Positions 51,594 through 61,125 are shown, numbered from the stretch's first letter. The stretch is DNA of 64,000 nucleotides from Pseudomonas sp. Leaf48 (GCF_001421885.1 NZ_LMLH01000031.1:64436-128435); one strand, 5' to 3'. The notes: generated from the sequence alone by a model not told the origin. Program-made: numbers and translations.

Positions 51594-51650
51594 GTGAGGG
51601 GGCTTCTGTGGCATGAGGGCTTCTGTGGCATGGGGGCTTTTGTGGCGAGG
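51594..51650 (+). repeat. three tandem copies of a ~17-base unit
   Basis: Units reading GGGGGCTTCTGTGGCAT, GAGGGCTTCTGTGGCAT and GGGGGCTTTTGTGGCGA lie end to end. The last merges into the REP arm that follows, so the units look like partial REP duplications. Confidence 0.6.
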
Positions 51651-51759
51651 GGGCTTGCCCCCGCTGGGTGGCGAAGCCACCCCCCCCCATAACCACCACT
51701 GCGGTCGCTGCTTTGGGGGGCTGCTACGCAGCCCAGCGGGGGCAAGCCCCCTCGCCACA
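51641..51759. repeat. REPIN, GTGGCGAGGGGGCTTGCCCCC type
   Basis: Perfect 28-bp inverted arms (51641-51668 and 51732-51759) with smaller nested hairpins in the loop. A different REP family from those at 41-45 kb. Separates yebC and the LRR kinase. Confidence 0.85.
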
Positions 51760-51823
51760 GAAGCTCCCTCCCCAGAGCAAGCCCGTCTCAGTAGCGTGCC
51801 CCTCACTACGACAGGCCCCCTTG

Positions 51824-53158
51824 CTACAAGTTTGTGTTTAGCGTTTTGAACACAGCCAACGCCTGAACAACCTCGTCAAACCCCGGCCGCTCCAATACCG
51901 GCGGCTGACAGCAACGCCGTTGCAAGTCTTCTAATGCCCCGCGCTGCTCGTCGCTAAGCCCTGAGTCGATCCGCTCCAGCAACTCCCCCAGCAATATCCC
52001 GAACGCCCGTACCTCGATGCGTTGCAGCGCGCGGCTTTCATGGCTGTCGTCGGTGGCATGAAACGACGCTGCGCCAAAATCTCCCAGCAAACATTCCCCT
52101 TGTTCATTCCACATGATGTTGTGGCCATAGAGATCGCCGTGGGTGATGCCGTGACGGTGCAAGTGTGCAGCCACCGAGGCGATGCCCGAGGCAATGCGCA
52201 GGGCCACGGTTGCGCTGAAACCCTGGTCGTCGGCATAGACATCGCGACTGCAGGACGCCAGGCTCGGCAGCCCGGCGAGGTTGCGATAAGTCGGGGCGAT
52301 CAAGCGCATCACCAGCCCGGCCGTTTGCTGCGGGTGATCGACAATCCGCCCTTCGACCCGGATCAGGTTCGGGTGCAAGCCTGCGCTAATGCAGGCGTTC
52401 ATCTCATGCAGCGGCGAGCCATCGCTGGTCATTTCTCCTTTGTAGAGCTTCACCGCCACCGGCATGGCTGGCTGATCGGCCGGTTGCCAGTTGGCCTGAT
52501 GGATGACTCCGGACGCGCCTTCACCGAGTTTTTTCTCCAGATGCAGTGCCGACCAGTCAATGCGCGGCGTGGCGTCGAGGGCGGCGGCATCGGCTTCGGT
52601 TTCCAGCGGATTACCGGCATAGGCCAGCCAGCTCAGGCTCGGCAGGGCCAGCAGCCACTGCGGCAACTCGGTCAACTGGTTGGCGGCGATGCGGATCAGT
52701 TCCAGCCGATGGCAGTTGCCCAGAGACTCGGGCAATGCCTGCAAGCGATTACCGGCGAGCATGAGTTTTTGCAGCTGCGGGCGCTCTCCCAGTTCGCTGG
52801 GTAGCGTCTCGATGCAATTGTCGGTGAGGATCAGCCAGCGCAGCAGCGGCGGCAACGCTGCGCCTGGCACGTGGGCGATGCGGTTGGCCTTGAAACCGAC
52901 CATCGTCAGCGCGGCACATTGACCCAGGCACGCCGGCAACTCGGTGAAGCGATTATCGGAACAGAACAGCACTCGCAAACGGGTCAGGCGATGCAGATCC
53001 TCGGGCAGCGCGCTCAAGGCATTGCCGCTGAGGTTGAGTACTTCCAGGGAATCTGCCAGATCGAAAATTTCCCGCGGGAACTCGGTCAGGCCTTCGGCCA
53101 GATCCAGCCGCGTGATGCCTGACAACTCGCCGGCGCGCAATTGAGCAAGGGTGTGCAT
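51824..53158 (-). CDS. leucine-rich-repeat protein kinase
   Basis: A 444-residue fusion. Residues ~15-205 form about eight leucine-rich repeats (LEVLNLSGNALSALPEDL, LQKLMLAGNRLQALPESL). Residues ~205-440 are a Ser/Thr-kinase-like domain with a glycine loop (LGEGASGVIHQ), the VAI-lysine equivalent AVKLYKG, a catalytic loop HGDLYGHNI (HGD instead of HRD) and GDFGAAS. No signal peptide or membrane span. Conserved orphan in pseudomonads; partner and target unknown. Confidence 0.85.
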   Translation of the reverse strand: MHTLAQLRAGELSGITRLDLAEGLTEFPREIFDLADSLEVLNLSGNALSALPEDLHRLTRLRVLFCSDNRFTELPACLGQCAALTMVGFKANRIAHVPGAALPPLLRWLILTDNCIETLPSELGERPQLQKLMLAGNRLQALPESLGNCHRLELIRIAANQLTELPQWLLALPSLSWLAYAGNPLETEADAAALDATPRIDWSALHLEKKLGEGASGVIHQANWQPADQPAMPVAVKLYKGEMTSDGSPLHEMNACISAGLHPNLIRVEGRIVDHPQQTAGLVMRLIAPTYRNLAGLPSLASCSRDVYADDQGFSATVALRIASGIASVAAHLHRHGITHGDLYGHNIMWNEQGECLLGDFGAASFHATDDSHESRALQRIEVRAFGILLGELLERIDSGLSDEQRGALEDLQRRCCQPPVLERPGFDEVVQALAVFKTLNTNL

Positions 53159-53239
53159 GAACAGATTCGCTGTTAACCAAGAGGAGGGCGCGGGGCCCCG
53201 GAAATGGGCGACATGATAGCGGCAAAGGTGTGGCGACTG

Positions 53240-54364
53240 TCAGGCCAGTTCGCTGACTTCGACCAGTTGCCCCAATCGGCTGCGGGTGCGCGCAAGATCG
53301 ATGGCATCGCCACCCAGGCTTTCACGCAATGAGTGCTGGCCGAGCAATGTCAGGTGCTTGTCCTGGTCGTACAGCACATCGATGAGGTTGATAAAGCGCT
53401 GCTGGGCGGCAATCGTGCAATCGCCCAGCAGTGGCAGTTCATCGATGATCCAGCGGTCGAACTGGCGGCACAGCTCCAGATAATCCATCACCGCCGTGGG
53501 CTGATCGCACAAGTCGGTAAAGGTAAAACCGATGCTGCGACCTTCGCGCAAACGCGCTCGAAAATGCCGGCTGCCCACCGCCAGCGATACAGGCGGGGCA
53601 TTGTGCCCGGGCAGGTTCAACGCCTGTCGTTGCGCCACGCTTGCCGGCCAGACGTAGTGACCCTGAGTGAACAATTGATGCGCATGGGTCCGGGCCTGGC
53701 TGCGGTAGTCGTGGGGCCCGCCGACCTCCATCACCTGCATGCGCGTATTGATCAGGTCAATCACCGGTTTGAAACGTGCGTGGTACAGCGGATTGGGCAG
53801 CAGGCCTTCGGGCGGATAATTGGAGGTGACCAGCAACAGGATGCCGCGCTTGAACAGTGCCTTGAACAACCGGGTGATGAGCATCGCATCGCCGATGTCG
53901 TGCACGTGGAACTCATCGAAACACAGCACCCGGCAATCGCTGAGCAGTTCATCGAGGGTGACTGCCAGGGCGTCGGCCTGATCGCGGTGCTCGAACATGC
54001 CCAGGTGCAGTTGGGCGAAAAACTGATGAAAGTGCAGGCGTTGCTTTTGCGCCAGGGGAATCGCCCGAAAAAACCCGTCGAGCAGCCAGCTTTTGCCGCG
54101 CCCCACGGCACCATGCAGGTACAGGCCGGGAAGGGGCTTTGCCGCGGCACCCATCAGCGTGCAGGCATGGAGGGCCATGTAGTCGATGACACGCTGTTGG
54201 CTGTGACTGAGTGTGTAACCCTGGGCATGGGCCTGTTGGCGAAAGTGGTCGTGGATCATTTGGCCGGCCACGGCGTTGCCGGCAGCCGGTACTTTGCCGA
54301 GCAGGCGACGCAACGTTTGCCAGCGCGATTTGATGGGCGAACGGTTGGGCGGTCGAACGGCCAC
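53240..54364 (-). CDS. AFG1/ZapE-family ATPase
   Basis: A 374-residue P-loop ATPase: Walker A GAVGRGKS, Walker B CFDEFHV, TSNYPPEGL and the C-terminal GEAL-like region. ZapE acts in division and AFG1 in mitochondrial protein quality control; this divergent paralog's task is unknown. The GTG start at 54364 follows an AGAGG site and gives the family length; the frame is open further upstream without support. Confidence 0.82.
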   Translation of the reverse strand: MAVRPPNRSPIKSRWQTLRRLLGKVPAAGNAVAGQMIHDHFRQQAHAQGYTLSHSQQRVIDYMALHACTLMGAAAKPLPGLYLHGAVGRGKSWLLDGFFRAIPLAQKQRLHFHQFFAQLHLGMFEHRDQADALAVTLDELLSDCRVLCFDEFHVHDIGDAMLITRLFKALFKRGILLLVTSNYPPEGLLPNPLYHARFKPVIDLINTRMQVMEVGGPHDYRSQARTHAHQLFTQGHYVWPASVAQRQALNLPGHNAPPVSLAVGSRHFRARLREGRSIGFTFTDLCDQPTAVMDYLELCRQFDRWIIDELPLLGDCTIAAQQRFINLIDVLYDQDKHLTLLGQHSLRESLGGDAIDLARTRSRLGQLVEVSELA

Positions 54365-54637
54365 TGGGGTATCACCTCTGGAGTGCGGACAGGCGCTTTG
54401 TGTTGCGGCGCCATAGTGTAACCAGAGCCGGGAATTTTTGCTTCCAGCGGTGTCGGCAGGCCATTGGCCAGAAAGTTTCTGGTGGCACGATTTATCGCGG
54501 CGCCGGGATGCTGGCCTGTTGCATTCATGGCATATAGCCATGCCCGATTGTGGGGCAAGACTGGTCCGTTGACTGGCGGATTCCCCGTGCATTGCTAACC
54601 TCAACCACACAAAGCTCCTCTCAAGAGGAATGGGGCC
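54365..54637. promoter_or_regulatory. intergenic region with likely pilus-operon promoter
   Basis: 273 bases without a gene. TTGACT (54569-54574) with TTGCTA at 17-base spacing (54592-54597) is a candidate sigma-70 promoter of the pilus operon. Confidence 0.4.
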
Positions 54638-55165
54638 GTGAATGGACGTGTGGTATTGGCAGTCATGGGCGTAGCGCTCGGTGCACCGGTGTTGGCCGCA
54701 GAGCTTCAGGTGCAGGTTCGGGTCGACGTGCAGTGGGGCTGTCAATTGGTCGGGGCACAACACAGCGCCGGCATTGAACAACTGGGCGTGCTGGATTTCG
54801 GCCGTACCGCACGGCTGGACGACCAGGCGGGACCGCTGGGGGCCGCTCTGACGAATGCACGCCTGCCGCGACTCGAGTGCAACCCGGATACCCCTTATCA
54901 ATTACGCGTTGACGGTGGCCTGCACGGCGGGGTCGGCGACGTGCGTTACATGGCGGCCAATGCTGGTTCCGCTCAACCCATCCCCTATCGGCTTTATCAA
55001 GACCCGGCGCGGCGCATCCCCCTGATTGTGGATCAGCCGATGAGCGGTCGTGTGCCTGACAGCGGTTCCGTGGATTTGCCGCTGTATGCGCGAATCGAGC
55101 CGCTGGCGCAGATACCGCATGCGGGGAGCTATTCAGACCTGGTGAAGGTGACCGTCACCTGGTAG
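54638..55165 (+). CDS. spore coat U domain pilin subunit 1
   Basis: A 175-residue secreted protein: signal peptide (VLAVMGVALGAPVLAA), a Cys in the WGCQLV strand, LDFGRT, a second Cys (LECNPD), and an end in LVKVTVTW typical of SCPU pilins with donor-strand complementation. GTG start after GAGG. First gene of the Csu-like operon, equivalent in position to the pilin CsuA/B. Confidence 0.83.
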   Translation: MNGRVVLAVMGVALGAPVLAAELQVQVRVDVQWGCQLVGAQHSAGIEQLGVLDFGRTARLDDQAGPLGAALTNARLPRLECNPDTPYQLRVDGGLHGGVGDVRYMAANAGSAQPIPYRLYQDPARRIPLIVDQPMSGRVPDSGSVDLPLYARIEPLAQIPHAGSYSDLVKVTVTW

Positions 55166-55268
55166 CTACGATGATCAAACAGCCCGGTGCAGCGGGTCTG
55201 TGCAAGGAAGGGGCGTTCGCTGGCGAACGCGCGTGGACGTGCATTCTGAGGGCCTCGGGTATTACCTC

Positions 55269-55802
55269 ATGAAAAGCAGATTGTGGATGGTTGTCATAGC
55301 GGCAGCACTGGTGCTGCTGACCGAGGACGCGCAAGCGGCGATCAGCGGGCAGTTTCACGCGCGCCTGACCATCATCGCCGGTTGCCAGGTGTCCAATGGG
55401 GCCAGTCCCGACAGCCCGGTCAACGACTTTGGCACCCTGGATTTCGGCGAGCAAGGCCCGACCTGGAGTGCCCCGCTCAAAGCCAGTCTCAGCTCAGATA
55501 GCAGCGGCAAACTGAACGTCGCCTGCAATCCCACGGTTACCGGGTTCACCGTCACCATCGATGGTGGCACCCACGGCGACGGCACCACTCGACGCCTGAG
55601 CAACGGTCGCCAGACCATCCCCTATAAATTGTTCCTCGATGCCTCTGGCAGCCAAAGCTACAGCATCGGCCAACAGCAAAATTTCGCTGTCACCAGCGCA
55701 GCCCAGGTACCGATTCCGGTATTTGGCTCGGTGGTGGCGAATACCCGCGCACTACCGGCCGGTGTTTATACCGACACGCTGACGGTGACGCTCGACTGGT
55801 AA
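55269..55802 (+). CDS. spore coat U domain pilin subunit 2
   Basis: A 177-residue SCPU-domain protein: signal peptide ending in AQAA, IIAGCQV, LDFGEQG, VACNPTVTGFTVTIDGG and a C-terminal TDTLTVTLDW. Start 55269 (MKSRLWMVV) gives the proper signal sequence; the upstream frame does not. Paralog of subunits 1, 3 and 4. Confidence 0.82.
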   Translation: MKSRLWMVVIAAALVLLTEDAQAAISGQFHARLTIIAGCQVSNGASPDSPVNDFGTLDFGEQGPTWSAPLKASLSSDSSGKLNVACNPTVTGFTVTIDGGTHGDGTTRRLSNGRQTIPYKLFLDASGSQSYSIGQQQNFAVTSAAQVPIPVFGSVVANTRALPAGVYTDTLTVTLDW

Positions 55803-55822
55803 AACTGTAGAGGACGTACTCC

Positions 55823-56359
55823 ATGCACATGTTTGCATCCAGAATTGGTTTGTCATTGCTTGGCCTGACGCTGGCGTCAGGCGCCCAGGCCGCCACCACG
55901 GTCACCGGCCAGATCTCCGCCAGCCTGATTCTGGTCAGCAGTTGCCAGGTGAATGGTGCCGGCGGCTCCTCCAACCTCAATTTCGGAGCCTTGAACTTCG
56001 GCACCACCGACAGTCTGTTCACCACCGCGACGGGTCAGGTGCTGGGTGGAGGTGGCGGGGCGCTGTCGATTCTCTGCTCCAGCGGCACCACCCCAACGAT
56101 CAAGGTGCGTGCCGGCACCAATGACGGAATGTCGCCGGGCGGCAGCCGCGCGCTGTTCGACGGTGTCGCCAACTACGTGCCCTATGACCTGTACACCGAT
56201 GCCGGGCATTCGCAGTTACTGGCTATCGATGGCGTGATCAACCTCGCCGCCAGCACCGGTGCGGCGCAGACCGTGAACATCTACGGTCAGGCCTTGGGCA
56301 AGGCCGGTTTGCCGGCAGGGACCTACACCGACACCGTCGCCGTCGAACTGACGTTCTAG
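55823..56359 (+). CDS. spore coat U domain pilin subunit 3
   Basis: A 178-residue SCPU-domain protein: signal peptide ending SGAQA, LVSSCQV, LNFGTTDS, LCSSGTTPTIKVRAG and TDTVAVELTF. The two cysteines are at the positions shared by all members here. Ribosome site GAGG; the next gene starts 4 bases after its stop. Confidence 0.82.
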   Translation: MHMFASRIGLSLLGLTLASGAQAATTVTGQISASLILVSSCQVNGAGGSSNLNFGALNFGTTDSLFTTATGQVLGGGGGALSILCSSGTTPTIKVRAGTNDGMSPGGSRALFDGVANYVPYDLYTDAGHSQLLAIDGVINLAASTGAAQTVNIYGQALGKAGLPAGTYTDTVAVELTF

Positions 56360-56363
56360 CGTC

Positions 56364-56864
56364 ATGGCCCGCCACGGGTGTGCGGCGTTGCTCCTGTTGT
56401 GCGCGGGTAGCGTGCCGTTGCCGCTGTCCGCCGTGACCAGCCAGAGTTTCCAGGTCAGCGCCACGGTCACCCCGGGGTGTCTGGTCGTGGGTGGTGTTTC
56501 CAGTTACGGCAGCCTGAACTACGGCAGCCGCTCGGCGCTGGACACCGGCACGGTGCAGGTGGCGCTGACCGGTGGCGTGCAGTTGCAATGCACGCCGGGC
56601 GTGACCTTGAACATGACGGTCGATGGCGGCCAGTACAACAGCGGCGGGCGACACCTGCAGCTCAGCACCGGCAGCAATCGGGTGGCGTACCAGTTGTTCC
56701 GCGATGCGGCGTACAGCCAGGTATTGGGGATAGGCCAGAGCGTGGCCGTGGCCTACGCCGATGCAAACAACATCAACCTGCCGATCTACGGCCAGGTGCA
56801 ATTGCCGGGCAATCAGCCGGGGGGTACGTATAGCGATGTGCTGCAGGTGCAGCTGTCGTGGTAG
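56364..56864 (+). CDS. spore coat U domain pilin subunit 4
   Basis: A 166-residue SCPU-domain protein: short signal peptide, VTPGCLVVGG, SLNYGSRS, QLQCTPGVTLNMTVDGG and the C-terminal YSDVLQVQLSW. No clear ribosome site; the 4-base gap to the previous stop suggests translational coupling. Confidence 0.8.
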   Translation: MARHGCAALLLLCAGSVPLPLSAVTSQSFQVSATVTPGCLVVGGVSSYGSLNYGSRSALDTGTVQVALTGGVQLQCTPGVTLNMTVDGGQYNSGGRHLQLSTGSNRVAYQLFRDAAYSQVLGIGQSVAVAYADANNINLPIYGQVQLPGNQPGGTYSDVLQVQLSW

Positions 56865-56894
56865 CGGAGCGGTTAGATCATCAGGAGTGGACAG

Positions 56895-57683
56895 ATGTAT
56901 TCATCTTCGCAGCGGCATTGTGTCGTTGGTTTTACTTCGCTGGTGTTGACGCTGTTCACAGCGTTCAACGTGCAGGCGGCCAGTTCGGTATTGATCTGGC
57001 CCATCGATCCGGTGCTGGAGGCGGATCAACAGGCCAGTGCGTTGTGGCTGGAAAACCGCGGTAATGAAACCGCCAATCTGCAAATCCGCGTCTTTGCCTG
57101 GAGCCAGAGTGGTTTCAGTGATCAATACCAGAACCAGCGCGACGTGATCGGCAGCCCGCCAGTGGCGAAGATCGAGCCCGGGCAAAAGCAACTGGTGCGC
57201 CTGACCCGAACCCGGGAAATTCCACCGGGGCAGGAACTGGCGTATCGCATCATCATCGATGAAATCCCTTCCGCGAAACCACCCTCCACCGATGACGGCA
57301 AGACGGGCGCAGCGATTCGCTTCCAGATGCGTTATTCGGTCCCTCTGTTTGCCTACGGCGCGGGCCTGTGGAGCAAGGAAGACAGCACTCGCCCGCGAGA
57401 CCCCAAGGGCGCGGGCAAGGCGGACTTGAGTTGGCGTACGGTGGCGGTAGACGGGCGCCCCTATGTGGAAGTGCGCAACCAGGGCGCGGTGCATGCGCGG
57501 TTGACCGATGTGGCACTCAAGCAGGGCAGCCAGACGCGGCCGCTGGTAGACGGTTTGCTCGGGTATGTATTGCCCGGCGCGATCATGCGCTGGCCGGCCC
57601 CCGGGCCGCTGGCAGGCGACCCGGCCTTGCAGGTGCGGGTCAATGGCGCACCGCAGGTGCAGAGTGTTGCGCCGGCACGTTAG
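56895..57683 (+). CDS. csuC: periplasmic pilus chaperone (PapD-like, Csu type)
   Basis: A 262-residue chaperone with signal peptide, followed by SSVLIWPIDPVLEADQQASALWLENRGN (the archaic-class start), QKQLVRLTRT and RFQMRYSVPLFAYG. It stabilises the pilin subunits before usher assembly. Ribosome site CAGGAG before ATG. Positioned between the four pilin genes and the usher, as csuC. Confidence 0.87.
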   Translation: MYSSSQRHCVVGFTSLVLTLFTAFNVQAASSVLIWPIDPVLEADQQASALWLENRGNETANLQIRVFAWSQSGFSDQYQNQRDVIGSPPVAKIEPGQKQLVRLTRTREIPPGQELAYRIIIDEIPSAKPPSTDDGKTGAAIRFQMRYSVPLFAYGAGLWSKEDSTRPRDPKGAGKADLSWRTVAVDGRPYVEVRNQGAVHARLTDVALKQGSQTRPLVDGLLGYVLPGAIMRWPAPGPLAGDPALQVRVNGAPQVQSVAPAR

Positions 57684-57769
57684 GGAGGGTTGAGCGTTTT
57701 GTGGTGAGGGGGCTTGCCTGTGTAGTCGGGCGTTGAAGGGGTAAACAGTCCAATGGGCGAGAAGCGCTA

Positions 57770-60127
57770 ATGAGCCAGGGGTGGGCTCACAAGATTCAGT
57801 GTCCGTTGTGGGCCATGGGCTGTGTGTGCTGCCTGGTGGTCGTTCATCACGCAGAGGCCGGCGACCTGCCGCCTCCGCCCAGCGGCATGGAGGCGGTGGC
57901 CGATGCGCAGTTGTTTCTGGAAATGGTGGTCAACCAGATGAATACCGGCCGGGTCGTGGCGGTGGAGCAGCGCAACGGGCAGCTTTTTGTTCCGACGTCC
58001 GCGTTGCGCGAAACCGGCATGAAACTGCCGGAAAACCTCGCAGCCGAGATCAGCCTCGACAGCCTGCCGGGCCTGCACAGCGAGTACGACAGCACCGCCC
58101 AGCGCCTGTTTCTGGACGTACCGCCAGACTGGCTGCCGGAGCAGTTCGTCGGACGCAGCGAAGTCTATCCGCGCACCCCGGCAATGAGCAGTTTCGGTGC
58201 CTTGTTCAACTATGACCTGTACTTCAATGACACCGATGATGCCGGTACGTACCTCGCCGCCTGGAACGAGGTGCGGCTGTTTGATAGTTGGGGCACGTTG
58301 TCCAACACCGGGCAGTATCGACGCACCCTGTCCGGCGACTCGATCAACACCCTGGACAACGGCTATCTGCGCTACGACACCACCTGGCGCTACTCCGACG
58401 ATGAACGCCTGCTGACCTACGAGGCGGGCGACGTGATCAGCGGTGCCTTGCCCTGGACCAGCTCAGTACGCCTGGGCGGGGTGCAGCTGTCGAGGGATTT
58501 TGCGGTGCGTCCGGACCTGGTGACCTATCCCTTGCCGCAGTTTGCTGGCGAGGCCGCCGTGCCATCCTCGGTGGATTTGTTCATCAACGGCTACAAATCC
58601 AGCAGCGCCGAGTTGCAACCCGGTCCGTACACCCTGACCAACGTTCCGTTCATCAACGGTGCCGGTGAAGCCGTGGTCGTCACCACCGATGCGTTGGGGC
58701 GTCAGGTCTCGACGACGGTGCCGTTCTACGTCACCAGCAGCCTTTTGCAAAAAGGCTTGAGTGATTATTCCGTGGCGGCCGGCACCTTGCGCCGTGACTA
58801 TGGCCTGCGCGATTTCGGCTACGGCCCGGGCGTGAGTTCCGGCAGTCTGCGTTATGGCTTGAGTGATTACCTGACCCTGGAAAGCCACGCCGAAGCTTCG
58901 GATGCCCTGACCCTCGCAGGTGTCGGCGGCAACATGCGCCTGGGCAATTTCGGCGTGCTTAACACGGCCATCAGCCAAAGCCGTTTCGACGGCGACAGCG
59001 GGCAGCAACTGAGCATCGGTTATCAGTACAGCAACCAGCGCTACAGCTTCAGCTGGCAGCGCCTGCAACGTCGCGATCAATACGCCGACCTGAGTGTGAT
59101 CGACACACCTTTTGCGAGCCTGAGCAAGCGCAGCGAACAGGCGACCCTGAGCCTGAACCTCGATGCCTGGGGTAGCCTCGGTGTCGGTTATTTCGACGTG
59201 CGCGCGGTGGATGATTCGCGCACCCGCTTACTCAACCTGACATGGAGCAAGCCGCTGTGGCACAACAGCAGTTTCTACCTGTCGGCCAACCGCGAGATCA
59301 GCGACAGCAATTGGGCGGTGCAGGCGCAACTGGTGGTTCCGTTCGACCTGCACGGCAGCCTGGCGGTCAGCAGCGAACGCAGCAACAGCGGGCAAACCCA
59401 GCAACGGGTCAACTTCAGCCGCGCTGTTCCGACCCAGGGTGGGGTGGGTTTCAACCTGGGCTACGCCCAAGGTGACGGGCCGGAGTACCGGCAGGCCGAC
59501 CTGACCTGGCGCCTGCAGTCGGTGCAGTTGCAGGCCGGCGTCTATGGTACCGACGAAGCCGAAACCCGTTGGGCCGATGCCAGTGGATCGCTGGTGTGGA
59601 TGGACCGGCAAGTGTTCGCCGCCAATCGCATCGACGATGCCTTTGTGGTGGTCAGCACCGATGGCTTCGCCGATATTCCGGTGCGTTACGAAAACCAGGT
59701 GGTAGGCCAGACTGACCGCAGTGGTCACTTGCTGGTGCCCTGGAGCAGCGCCTATTACCGTGGCAAATATGAAATCGATCCACTGAATCTGCCGGCCAAC
59801 GTGCGCAGCCCTGATGTCGAACAACGCATCGCGGTGCGCCGTGGCAGTGGTTATCTGCTGGAGTTTGCGCTGAGCCGGATGGTCGCCGCGAGCATCGTAC
59901 TGGTGGATGCGCAGCAGCAGGATTTGCCCTTGGGCAGTAGCGTCGTGCACGAGCAGAGCGGCACGCAGACCGTGGTGGGTTGGGACGGCCTGGTGTACCT
60001 GGAAAACCTCCAGCCGCAGAACAATCTGCGGGTGACCCTGGCTGGCGGCAAAACCTGCGTGGTGCAGTTCGCCGTGGATATGAATCAGGACCAGATCCCG
60101 TTGATCGGGCCGTTGGTGTGCCAATGA
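57770..60127 (+). CDS. csuD: outer-membrane usher protein (Csu type)
   Basis: A 785-residue fimbrial usher: signal region at residues ~12-30, N-terminal chaperone-binding domain (DAQLFLEMVVNQMNTGRVV), a barrel with the plug-like segment (VPSSVDLFINGYKSSSAELQPGPYTLTNVPFINGAGEAVV split) and C-terminal domains ending TCVVQFAVDMNQDQIPLIGPLVC. Exports and assembles the pilus. Its stop overlaps the start of the tip gene. Confidence 0.9.
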   Translation: MSQGWAHKIQCPLWAMGCVCCLVVVHHAEAGDLPPPPSGMEAVADAQLFLEMVVNQMNTGRVVAVEQRNGQLFVPTSALRETGMKLPENLAAEISLDSLPGLHSEYDSTAQRLFLDVPPDWLPEQFVGRSEVYPRTPAMSSFGALFNYDLYFNDTDDAGTYLAAWNEVRLFDSWGTLSNTGQYRRTLSGDSINTLDNGYLRYDTTWRYSDDERLLTYEAGDVISGALPWTSSVRLGGVQLSRDFAVRPDLVTYPLPQFAGEAAVPSSVDLFINGYKSSSAELQPGPYTLTNVPFINGAGEAVVVTTDALGRQVSTTVPFYVTSSLLQKGLSDYSVAAGTLRRDYGLRDFGYGPGVSSGSLRYGLSDYLTLESHAEASDALTLAGVGGNMRLGNFGVLNTAISQSRFDGDSGQQLSIGYQYSNQRYSFSWQRLQRRDQYADLSVIDTPFASLSKRSEQATLSLNLDAWGSLGVGYFDVRAVDDSRTRLLNLTWSKPLWHNSSFYLSANREISDSNWAVQAQLVVPFDLHGSLAVSSERSNSGQTQQRVNFSRAVPTQGGVGFNLGYAQGDGPEYRQADLTWRLQSVQLQAGVYGTDEAETRWADASGSLVWMDRQVFAANRIDDAFVVVSTDGFADIPVRYENQVVGQTDRSGHLLVPWSSAYYRGKYEIDPLNLPANVRSPDVEQRIAVRRGSGYLLEFALSRMVAASIVLVDAQQQDLPLGSSVVHEQSGTQTVVGWDGLVYLENLQPQNNLRVTLAGGKTCVVQFAVDMNQDQIPLIGPLVCQ

Positions 60128-61095
60128 GGCTGGTGAAATGGCTACTGTTGTCAGCGCTGCTTATTCCGGGGACGACATGGGCGCTGTGCTCGGTGGTGGG
60201 CACCACGCCGGTGGCGTTCGGCACCCTCAGTTCGATTGCCGTGCGCACCACCGCGCAATCGAGCTCCACGCTCAATGCCGGGTTGAGTTGCACCGGTTCA
60301 CTGCTGTCATTGCTGACCAGCAATGACCATTTCTGGGCGACCGTCACATCCCTCCAGAGCGGGTTGGTCGGCCCCACCGGTGATGTCATCGCCTACACCC
60401 TCTACGCCAACAACAGCACCAGTTATCCCATTACTCGCGGCACACCGTATGACTTCGCCCGAAACGGCATCATCGACGCTCTCGGCCTGCTTAACGGCAC
60501 AACACCGAAAACCGTGCCGCTTTACCTGCGTACCACTATCGGCAGCAATGTCGCGGCCGGGGTGTACACCGAAACCCTGAGTATTTTATGGAGCTGGAAC
60601 TACTGCTCCGGTATCGGTCTTGGCGACCTGTGCCTGGGGCGTGACATCAGCAATGGGACGGCCACCCTGACCGTCAACTTGACGGTCGCCAATGACTGCA
60701 CCATTACCGCGCCGAACATTGCATTCGGCAGCGCCCCGGTGGTCAGCGCTTTTACCCCGGTCACCGGCCAGACCATCAACCTGATGTGCACCAAGGGCAG
60801 CGCTTACACCGTGGGCTTGAGTGACGGACAAAATGCAATCAGTGTCAACGGTCGGCGGCGGATGATTTCAGGCAGCAACTATCTGGCCTACGACATTTTC
60901 AAAAGCGCCGGCACTACCCGCTGGGGCAGCGTCGGCAGCGCGCGCCGGGCCAGCAGCGACGCCGAGGTCAATCCCGGCAACGGGCTTGGCACCGGCAGCC
61001 AGATCTTCAACTACAACGCGAAGATCTATACCGACCAGCCCACCCCGCCGGCGGGGACCTATCTGGACAACGTGGTGCTGGATGTCGGGTTCTGA
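60124..61095 (+). CDS. csuE: two-domain spore coat U protein, putative pilus tip adhesin
   Basis: A 323-residue secreted protein with two SCPU domains (residues ~20-160 and ~180-323), each with its own cysteine pair; signal peptide LLLSALLIPGTTWA. Size and place after the usher match CsuE, the tip adhesin of archaic Csu pili. ATG 60124 overlaps the usher stop (ATGA). Confidence 0.83.
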   Translation: MRLVKWLLLSALLIPGTTWALCSVVGTTPVAFGTLSSIAVRTTAQSSSTLNAGLSCTGSLLSLLTSNDHFWATVTSLQSGLVGPTGDVIAYTLYANNSTSYPITRGTPYDFARNGIIDALGLLNGTTPKTVPLYLRTTIGSNVAAGVYTETLSILWSWNYCSGIGLGDLCLGRDISNGTATLTVNLTVANDCTITAPNIAFGSAPVVSAFTPVTGQTINLMCTKGSAYTVGLSDGQNAISVNGRRRMISGSNYLAYDIFKSAGTTRWGSVGSARRASSDAEVNPGNGLGTGSQIFNYNAKIYTDQPTPPAGTYLDNVVLDVGF

Positions 61096-61125
61096 GGTCA
61101 TGCCGCAGAACCAGTGGGGGCGTGA

